Source: Saprospirales bacterium (lineage in GTDB: Bacteria > Bacteroidota > Bacteroidia > Chitinophagales > JADIYW01). From it: 64,000 bases of DNA. The notes below the pieces were generated by a model. The model was not told the DNA's origin, made no database searches, and worked only from the letters and a program-made list of their open reading frames with translations. The stretch covers positions 310,001-374,000 of the forward strand of contig JADJSS010000002.1 in assembly GCA_016711605.1 (NCBI GenBank). Direction: 5' to 3'. Positions within the stretch are counted from its first letter, which is position 1; each line of letters begins with the position of its first letter. The position numbers and the translations under genes are program-made. Positions 58,065 to 64,000 of this stretch are shown one piece after another.

Positions 58065-59084
58065 TTATGCTGGTTTTAATTTCTCTTTAATTTTTGCTTC
58101 AATTTCATCCATCATTGCTGGATTATCTAATAATAATTGTTTTACTGCATCGCGTCCTTGACCCACTTTTTGTCCTTCGTAGCTATACCAAGCACCACTT
58201 TTTTGCAAAACGCCTAGCTCAGCACCCATGTCAACGACTTCGCCTTCTTTAGAAATTCCTTTTCCAAAGAAAATATCAAACTCAGCAACTTTAAATGGTG
58301 GTGCTAATTTATTTTTCACCACTTTCACTTTTGTTTGATTTCCGATAACGTTATTTTCTTTGTCTTTGATTTGTCCAGCGCGACGAATATCTAAACGAAT
58401 AGATGCATAGAATTTAAGTGCATTTCCACCTGTTGTTGTTTCTGGTGAACCGAACATAACGCCAATTTTATCACGCAATTGATTGATGAAAATACAGCTA
58501 CAATCTGTTTTGCTAATGGCACCTGTCAATTTACGCATTGCCTGACTCATCAAACGTGCATGCAAACCCATTTTACTGTCACCCATTTCGCCTTCAATTT
58601 CGCTGCGTGGAACTAATGCTGCAACTGAATCGACTACTACTAAATCAACTGCTGCAGAACGAATTAATTGTTCAGCAATATCCAAACCTTGTTCGCCATC
58701 GTCTGGTTGACAGATGTATAAATTATCGGTATCAACACCTAATGCTTCTGCGTATTTTTTATCAAATGCGTGTTCTGCATCTATGATGGCGCAAATGCCA
58801 CCAGCTTTTTGTGTTTGTGCAATGGCGTGAATCGCTAATGTGGTTTTACCAGAAGATTCTGGTCCATAGATTTCAATGATTCTACCACGCGGAAAACCAC
58901 CTATACCTAATGCCAAATCCAATCCTAATGAACCAGAAGAAATTACTTCCGATTCTACGATACTGTTATCGCCTAATTTCATTACGGTTCCCTTACCGTA
59001 TTGCTTGTCTAATTTTTCTAACGTCAATAAAAGCGCTTTTGCTTTTTCGTCATTTTTTTTGTCTTCTTTAACTTCCTTACTCAT
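58065..59084 (-). CDS. recA: Recombinase RecA
   Basis: RecA forms the filament that pairs homologous DNA and triggers the SOS response. The 339-residue protein has the Walker A GPESSGKTT (residues 74-82), LVVVDSVAALVPRSEIEGE (Walker B region), the L2-type FINQLRDKIGVMFGSPETTTG, and a short acidic C-terminal tail. Standard length. A -7 promoter element lies upstream and a terminator follows. No LexA-type operator was recognised. Confidence 0.98.
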   Translation of the reverse strand: MSKEVKEDKKNDEKAKALLLTLEKLDKQYGKGTVMKLGDNSIVESEVISSGSLGLDLALGIGGFPRGRIIEIYGPESSGKTTLAIHAIAQTQKAGGICAIIDAEHAFDKKYAEALGVDTDNLYICQPDDGEQGLDIAEQLIRSAAVDLVVVDSVAALVPRSEIEGEMGDSKMGLHARLMSQAMRKLTGAISKTDCSCIFINQLRDKIGVMFGSPETTTGGNALKFYASIRLDIRRAGQIKDKENNVIGNQTKVKVVKNKLAPPFKVAEFDIFFGKGISKEGEVVDMGAELGVLQKSGAWYSYEGQKVGQGRDAVKQLLLDNPAMMDEIEAKIKEKLKPA

Positions 59085-59435
59085 GATTTTTTTTGATTAC
59101 TGTGAACAAATTTATACTATTAAGATACAGAAACACGTCAAATTCCATAAAAGTTAGAAAAAATTTTTTCACAAAAAAAGAGACAATGTCTATTTTATTG
59201 ATTTTCAATATTTTAACAAAACAGTTAAATAATATCTTTTATCAATTAACGAAAATAGTGTTTCCTTTTTTGCTATTTCTGAAGTAAATTAGCAGACTGA
59301 ATTTTATAAAGTAAGAGAGCTTAACTGAAAATCGGTATTTTTTTATTACACTGCAACTTAACATCTTTAAAACTCTTCTTCATTAGTAAAGAGTGAGTAT
59401 GTTTATGGTGTGTGAATAATTAGATAAAGTAAAAA
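59085..59435. other. Divergent spacer between recA and the glycosylphosphotransferase gene
   Basis: AT-rich, no supported gene. It contains the recA -7 element and, near 59398-59405, TATGTTTA, a near match to TAnnTTTG for the rightward gene. Confidence 0.45.
59107..59114 (-). promoter_or_regulatory. -7 promoter element for recA
   Basis: On the minus strand TAAATTTG matches TAnnTTTG, 22 bases from the recA ATG. The -33 element is not at the consensus distance. Confidence 0.5.
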
Positions 59436-60854
59436 ATGAGAAAGAAAATTACCAATTTTTATGTTTCCATACACGCAATAGGTGATTTGCTCATACTTAA
59501 TGTTGCTTATATTATTGGTCATTATTTTAGTTTCTGGAATTATCTGCAAATTTTTGATACTAAATATTTACAGCTTTGGATTTATTTAAACATTATTTAC
59601 CTTTTTTCTGCGCAACTATCTGGTACGTTTGATATGTACCGAAATACTCGTTTCTTTACGTTATTGGCTGCTTTATTACGTTTGTTCTTTTTACAAATTG
59701 TATTGGCGTTTTCATATATAGTTGTGTTTAAAGATTTTAACCAAACATTTAAACTTTCGCGCGAAGTATTAATGGTGATGTACATTACTTCGTTTATTTT
59801 TACTATGATTTGGCGATTTGGATTCATTAAAACAGTACGTATTTATAGAGCTCGCGGATTTAACAATAGAAAAGTAATGATTATTGGTGCTGGCGATACT
59901 GCGCAGGAATTTAAAAAAATGCTGGAACATAAAATTGAATATGGATACCAGTTTTTAGGTTTTTTTGATGATGAACCGACTAAATACAATGCTGAAACCA
60001 GAAAACATATTTTAGGAAATATAGAAGATGCCAAAAAATTTGCATTAGATAATAAAATAGATGAGTTTTTTTGTGCGTTGCCTTATCAAGAAGAAGAAAA
60101 AACAAGACATTTGATTGAATTTGGCGATGAAAATCTAATTCGTGTAAAAATTGTTCCTGATTTATCGCGCTTTTTAACGCATCATTTAAATAAAGTAGAA
60201 ATTGAATATTACGGTCAAATTCCAGTAATGACCTTGCGCAACGAGCCATTGGAAAACATAGTTAACCGAATTGTAAAACGCTTGTTTGACATTGGGTTTT
60301 CCATTTTCATTATTCTTTTCATCTTATCATGGTTTGTTCCATTAATGGCAATTATCATTAAACTCACGTCTAAAGGTCCTGTTTTCTTTGTCCAAGAACG
60401 TTCTGGAATTAAAAATTTAGCTTTTCGCGTAATTAAATTCCGAACCATGTATATCAATAGCGATGCGCATTACAAGCAAGCAACTCGCTACGACCAACGC
60501 ATTACACCAATAGGAAAATTTTTGCGCAGAACCAATTTAGATGAGTTGCCTCAATTCATCAATGTCTTCTTCGGACAGATGTCTGTAATTGGTCCACGAC
60601 CACACATGTTGAAACATACTCAAGAATATTCAAAAATTATTGATAAATTTATGGTTCGCCATTTCGTGAAACCAGGCATCACTGGCTGGGCTCAAGTAAA
60701 TGGCTATCGTGGCGAAACCAGAGAAGTAACTGATATGGAAGGACGTGTACGTGCAGATGTTTGGTATATAGAGAACTGGAGTTTTGCGCTCGATTTGAAG
60801 ATTATTATTATGACTATTATCAATATGCTACGTGGTGAAGAAAATGCATTTTAA
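59436..60854 (+). CDS. Polyprenyl glycosylphosphotransferase (WcaJ type)
   Basis: A 472-residue membrane enzyme that starts polysaccharide synthesis by moving a sugar-1-phosphate to undecaprenyl phosphate. Four N-terminal helices precede a CoA-binding-like domain (VMIIGAGDTAQEFKKML), another helix (RLFDIGFSIFIILFILSWF), then the catalytic domain with KGPVFFVQERSG, FRTMYINSD, TRYDQRITPIGKFLRRTNLD, ELPQFINVFFGQMSVIGPRP and PGITGWAQVNGYRGET. The stop overlaps the start of the next gene, a RemB/Wzi-like protein, so the two are coupled. Confidence 0.95.
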   Translation: MRKKITNFYVSIHAIGDLLILNVAYIIGHYFSFWNYLQIFDTKYLQLWIYLNIIYLFSAQLSGTFDMYRNTRFFTLLAALLRLFFLQIVLAFSYIVVFKDFNQTFKLSREVLMVMYITSFIFTMIWRFGFIKTVRIYRARGFNNRKVMIIGAGDTAQEFKKMLEHKIEYGYQFLGFFDDEPTKYNAETRKHILGNIEDAKKFALDNKIDEFFCALPYQEEEKTRHLIEFGDENLIRVKIVPDLSRFLTHHLNKVEIEYYGQIPVMTLRNEPLENIVNRIVKRLFDIGFSIFIILFILSWFVPLMAIIIKLTSKGPVFFVQERSGIKNLAFRVIKFRTMYINSDAHYKQATRYDQRITPIGKFLRRTNLDELPQFINVFFGQMSVIGPRPHMLKHTQEYSKIIDKFMVRHFVKPGITGWAQVNGYRGETREVTDMEGRVRADVWYIENWSFALDLKIIIMTIINMLRGEENAF

Positions 60855-62544
60855 AAACATATCTGTTGTCTTATTTTTTGTGATGTTTTCGTTGACTGTT
60901 TCAGCGCAGCAAGAAAATTTATATCTCAACAGAAACATGATTCTTAGCTATGAAAAAAGCTTAAATGCATACGATAAAGCTTCTTTTCACAGTGCAATGA
61001 AACCTTACAATGCGGCAGATGTTTATCGATTCGTTTATCCAGATACCGTGCAACATTACGAGCGTGTACCACATACTGGTTGGCTCAGTAAAGCCGTAAA
61101 CGTTATAGGTTTCGAAGATTTATTAGCATTTGATGAACATGGATATACCAAACATTACGGAAAAAAACTCGCGCGCGATTCTGTATATTATAATGATTTA
61201 ATTTATGATGAAGCATACAAAGACCGCAAGTTTTATGTTGCTATCAATCCTGTGTTTAATGTTGGTTTTGGGTATGATTTCGGTTCTAAAAAATTTATTT
61301 CTTACAATATGAAAGGATTGGAACTGAAAGCCAATTTTGGTAAAAAAGTTTCTATCTATACTTCGTTTTTTAATACAGTTGCCAAATTTCCGTTGTATGT
61401 AAATATTTATAAAATACAAACTGGTGGTGCAGTGCCTGGCGAAGCAAACGTGCGTGGAACCAAAGCTGGTCTCGATTTCTCAAGCATCAACGCATATGTT
61501 TCCTATTCGCCAGTGAAACAATTTAATTTGCAGGTTGGAAACGGTAAACATTTTATTGGTGATGGTTATCGCTCTTTATTATTATCAGATAATGCTTATA
61601 CGTATCCATATTTGCAGCTAACCTTAAATGCTTGGCGCATAAAATACACGACTATTTATGCTGAAATGATTAATAACATTGCCAACTTCAACGATTTTGG
61701 CCAAGGTTATTCGCGCAAATTAGCAACATTTAATTATTTGAGTATTGATGCAGCAAAATTTTTACAACTCGGTATTTTTGAAGGCATCACATGGCGCAGA
61801 ACCACCGAAAAAGGCAACAACTTTTTCGATTATAATTTCATCAATCCAATTATTGGTGTACGTGCTTTTCAGAAAAAAATCAGACCAAATACCACACAGG
61901 TTTACGGCATCAACGCAAAAATTACTTGTCCGAAATATGTAGTGATTTACGGACAATTCATGTTCAATAAATATGGCAAAAAAGGCACGGCAGACCGAAG
62001 AATAGGTTGGCAAGCTGGTGTGAAATATTTTGATGTTGGTGGTATTAAAAACTTAAATTTCCAGGCAGAATACAATGCCGTTCGTCCATATTCGTATCAA
62101 GGTGAAGACAGTGCAACTGGTTATTATCACTACAACCAATCAATCGGACATCCAATGGGTGCCAATTTCCATGAAGTATTGGTGATGCTAAATTATCAGT
62201 ACAAACGTTGGTATGCATCGTACAAAATGTCGTACACCATGGCTGGCGCAGATTCCAGTGCAACTACCAATTATGGAAACAATGTTTTTGATATTGCGTC
62301 TTTAGCAACGACCACTTCTGATGTGAAAATCAAAAACGGACTTGGTTACAATGTGTTAGATAACGAAATTAAACTCGGTTTCATCGTTAATCCTAAATTG
62401 AATATGGTGTTAGAAGCCAAAATGCAGTTTAGAAGTTATAATACCAATATTTCAGGTGTTGGTACATTTAAATCAAACGCAGTGATGTTTAGTTTTGACA
62501 CTAATATCTTCAACCGTTACTACGATTTGCCTATTTTGTTTTAA
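60844..62544 (+). CDS. RemB/Wzi-like outer-membrane capsule or gliding protein
   Basis: A protein of about 566 residues with a signal peptide ending SAQQ and a long beta barrel. Features shared with Bacteroidota RemB/Wzi-type proteins are FHSAMKPYN, YERVPHTGWLSKA, DFGSKKFISYNMKGLELKA and LQVGNGKHFIGDGYRSLLLS. In Flavobacterium, RemB is linked to surface polysaccharide and gliding; Wzi surface-anchors capsule. ATG at 60844 overlaps the upstream glycosylphosphotransferase stop, tying it to exopolysaccharide. The protein ends with an aromatic residue as outer-membrane barrels do. Confidence 0.8.
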   Translation: MHFKNISVVLFFVMFSLTVSAQQENLYLNRNMILSYEKSLNAYDKASFHSAMKPYNAADVYRFVYPDTVQHYERVPHTGWLSKAVNVIGFEDLLAFDEHGYTKHYGKKLARDSVYYNDLIYDEAYKDRKFYVAINPVFNVGFGYDFGSKKFISYNMKGLELKANFGKKVSIYTSFFNTVAKFPLYVNIYKIQTGGAVPGEANVRGTKAGLDFSSINAYVSYSPVKQFNLQVGNGKHFIGDGYRSLLLSDNAYTYPYLQLTLNAWRIKYTTIYAEMINNIANFNDFGQGYSRKLATFNYLSIDAAKFLQLGIFEGITWRRTTEKGNNFFDYNFINPIIGVRAFQKKIRPNTTQVYGINAKITCPKYVVIYGQFMFNKYGKKGTADRRIGWQAGVKYFDVGGIKNLNFQAEYNAVRPYSYQGEDSATGYYHYNQSIGHPMGANFHEVLVMLNYQYKRWYASYKMSYTMAGADSSATTNYGNNVFDIASLATTTSDVKIKNGLGYNVLDNEIKLGFIVNPKLNMVLEAKMQFRSYNTNISGVGTFKSNAVMFSFDTNIFNRYYDLPILF

Positions 62545-62627
62545 TAAATTAGCGAAACAACGTTCTTAATCAATCACTTTATAGTATTAATAAAGGTTAA
62601 TTCACATTTATAAACAATAAAAATCGT

Positions 62628-62635
62628 ATTTTTGC
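62628..62635 (+). promoter_or_regulatory. -7 promoter element for the porin-like gene
   Basis: TATTTTTG matches TAnnTTTG, 44 bases ahead of the ATG at 62680. Confidence 0.5.
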
Positions 62636-62679
62636 ATTCCGGAATTCGTTTTGGACATTTTAGATGATAATCAAACGAT

Positions 62680-63432
62680 ATGCGTAAATTTCTTTTAAGT
62701 ATAGTTATACTATTTATTTCTGTTGCAGCTATTCAGGCGCAAGATACCACTTTCACCAAACCCAATATTTCTAAAAAAGTAAAAGACCGTATCGGAAAAT
62801 CAAAAGACCGTTTGGTGATTGATTTGTGTATGATGAATGCGATTATCAAAAAAGACAATGCATTTGTACCGAAAGATTTTAAACTGCAAGGTTTCAATCG
62901 TGGTATCAACATCTATTTTATGTATGGTTTTGGATTAGGCAAAAAGAAAAACTTTTCTATTGCACCAGGTATTGGCTTTGCAAACGAAAACTACTATTTC
63001 AAAAAATACCGTTTAGATTGGCACAAAGATTCAATTACTCGCTTTGTTCCTTTCGGTGATTCGATAGCATCTAAAACATCAAGTTTAGGTTTAACGTATT
63101 TAGATATTCCAATTGAGGTGCGTTACATATCCAAACAAAGTTCAAAAACTGGCATGAGCTGGAAATTAGCGGTTGGTTTTAAAATAGGATTCTTAATTGG
63201 AAGCAAATGGAAATATAAAGGCGAAGATTGGGAAGCAAACGACGGCGAAAATATCAAAATGCGAGATTTCAAAGTAGGCAACCTCAGTAAATTCCGATAC
63301 GGTGTAACGCTGCGTGGTGGCTACGGACCAGTGAGTTTATTTGGCTACTATTCATTAGGCAATATTTTTGTAAAAAACAAAGGACCACAATTCAATCCAG
63401 TTGTATTCGGAATTTCGATCAATGGTTTATAA
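62680..63432 (+). CDS. Outer-membrane beta-barrel (porin-like) protein
   Basis: A 250-residue protein with a clear signal peptide (MRKFLLSIVILFISVAAIQA-Q). The mature part alternates aromatic and polar residues in strands (GINIYFMYGFGLG, SIAPGIGFANENYYF, YLDIPIEVRYISK, KLAVGFKIGFLIG), the pattern of Bacteroidota outer-membrane barrels of the porin/OmpA-barrel type. It has its own -7 element and terminator, so it is a single-gene unit. Cargo or function unknown. Confidence 0.8.
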   Translation: MRKFLLSIVILFISVAAIQAQDTTFTKPNISKKVKDRIGKSKDRLVIDLCMMNAIIKKDNAFVPKDFKLQGFNRGINIYFMYGFGLGKKKNFSIAPGIGFANENYYFKKYRLDWHKDSITRFVPFGDSIASKTSSLGLTYLDIPIEVRYISKQSSKTGMSWKLAVGFKIGFLIGSKWKYKGEDWEANDGENIKMRDFKVGNLSKFRYGVTLRGGYGPVSLFGYYSLGNIFVKNKGPQFNPVVFGISINGL

Positions 63433-63452
63433 AAAATAACTTTAGCAGATAT

Positions 63453-63484
63453 AAAAAAGCGTTCAGAGATGAACGCTTTTTTTT
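63453..63484 (+). terminator. Intrinsic terminator of the porin-like gene
   Basis: GCGTTCA (63459-63465) pairs with TGAACGC (63470-63476) across a 4-base loop, flanked by A and T runs. Confidence 0.9.
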
Positions 63485-63692
63485 GTGATAACTTTTCTAA
63501 AGTTTTAAACTTTAGAAAAGTTTCTCTCTCTTTATTGTTCGTATTTCACAAATCATTAAAATGGTGGTTCATGTGACACGAACCTTGGCATAGTATTATT
63601 TCCAACACGCCAACCAACAAACACGAAGAAGGTGCGAGTGAAGTGGAGGAATAGTCTGCGATAATTCGATAACTTTTTCTATATCCTTAATG
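63485..63692. other. Gene-free stretch before the inverted-repeat element
   Basis: Nothing coding was recognised. It starts with a long palindrome (63490-63522, listed separately). Confidence 0.4.
63490..63522. repeat. 33-base near-perfect palindrome
   Basis: AACTTTTCTAAAGTTT at 63490-63505 mirrors AAACTTTAGAAAAGTT at 63507-63522 around one central base, giving two 16-base perfect arms. It lies just after the terminator. Confidence 0.75.
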
Positions 63693-63804
63693 ATTAGCAC
63701 TTGCGGTCTCTCCTCCTTGGAGGAGATTAAGAGGTGGGTTTTTATTTGTCTTTTTTACACACCCCTTAATCCCCTCTCGAGAGGGGAAATCGGACAGTGC
63801 TAAT
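63693..63804. repeat. Inverted-repeat intergenic element (MITE-like)
   Basis: ATTAGCACT at 63693 pairs with AGTGCTAAT at 63796-63804. Inside are two GC-richer palindromes, around CTCCTCCTTGGAGGAG and CCCCTCTCGAGAGGGG, each followed by or preceding a TTAAG/CTTAA motif. The arrangement resembles mobile palindromic elements that recur between genes. Only this copy is in the window. Confidence 0.6.
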
Positions 63805-63808
63805 TTTT

Positions 63809-64000
63809 TTAGTAAGGTACATCGTAACCGCTTTTATACCATTGACAGTAAGAATAAATGGTATAAAAAATGATTGATACAACAACTACATAATACAAAT
63901 ACCTGCTTAAATTACTAAGCTTACCTAAATAGTTCGCAGTTGCTAAACCTATAAGTAAAATGAGAAATAGAATTAAAATTATATTCTTTGATAAATAAAA
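63809..64000 (-). CDS. Partial membrane protein (C-terminal end)
   Basis: On the minus strand the frame is open from the window's right edge to TAA at 63809-63811, 63 residues. It encodes two hydrophobic helices (IILILFLILLIGLATANYL and YYVVVVSIIFYTIY) and ends WYKSGYDVPY. The start lies outside. The composition supports a real gene; the family is not recognisable from this piece. Confidence 0.65.
   Translation of the reverse strand, partial: FYLSKNIILILFLILLIGLATANYLGKLSNLSRYLYYVVVVSIIFYTIYSYCQWYKSGYDVPY

Overview
The window reads as chromosomal DNA of an AT-rich member of the Bacteroidota. The supporting signals are a PorP/SprF-family protein of the type IX secretion/gliding machinery, a RemB/Wzi-like outer-membrane protein, many short lipoproteins, a mevalonate pathway, and promoters of the form TTTG-N19-TAnnTTTG. 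The class cannot be fixed by reading alone. No rRNA, tRNA, CRISPR array, prophage or insertion sequence was recognised. Most genes are housekeeping or envelope genes.

Layout. 1-5.5 kb: the end of a membrane pyrophosphatase with a cysteine-rich tail, then the rimP-nusA-infB operon (minus strand) with a textbook promoter and a terminator-like leader hairpin. 5.6-9 kb: two lipoproteins and an unknown helical protein. 9-12.4 kb: polyphosphate cluster sixA-ppk1-ppx, with ppk1 damaged. 12.4-18.7 kb: a BamA-like barrel protein, DedA, an Ig-like lipoprotein and mnmG. 18.8-19.3 kb: three parS-like centromere sites. 19.3-23.1 kb: PorP/SprF, a polysaccharide deacetylase, scpA and a small barrel protein. 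23.2-24.1 kb: an ECF sigma factor with a zinc-finger anti-sigma factor. 24.2-27.5 kb: an O-antigen ligase-like protein, a GT4 glycosyltransferase, nadD and a lipoprotein. 28-29.2 kb: nadA, followed by about 400 bases of near-pure poly(A) that looks like failed consensus. 29.8-34.1 kb: exported and unknown proteins, a TonB-like protein, RidA and a DUF445 protein. 34.2-41.4 kb: a TetR regulator, mfd, a SIMPL protein and a zinc-ribbon/SPFH pair. 41.6-45.6 kb: gcvT, a DUF4352-like protein, and mevalonate kinase with diphosphomevalonate decarboxylase. 45.7-50.4 kb: a GH13 glucosidase, hemN, a PaiB-like protein and a lipoprotein. 51 kb: a histone H1-like Lys/Ala/Pro protein built on a 69-bp tandem repeat. 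51.5-59.1 kb: DUF1015, NhaD, an S41 protease, TerC, a 31-residue membrane peptide, an LpxH-like phosphoesterase and recA. 59.4-64 kb: a polyprenyl glycosylphosphotransferase coupled to a RemB/Wzi-like protein, a barrel protein, an inverted-repeat element and a partial membrane protein.

A caution runs through the window. At least six conserved genes (ppk1, the Ig-like lipoprotein, PorP/SprF, the polysaccharide deacetylase, gcvT, the DUF4352-like gene) are each split by a one-base indel in a homopolymer run, and each regains a family-like reading frame when one base is restored. This points to long-read consensus error more than gene decay. Those genes are annotated here over their full repaired extents.

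The strongest biological observations are the parS cluster between mnmG and scpA, which suggests proximity to the chromosomal origin, the candidate attenuator ahead of rimP-nusA-infB, the cysteine-rich tail on the pyrophosphatase, and the SPFH-GYF/zinc-ribbon pair. I did not find a clearly new multi-gene system.
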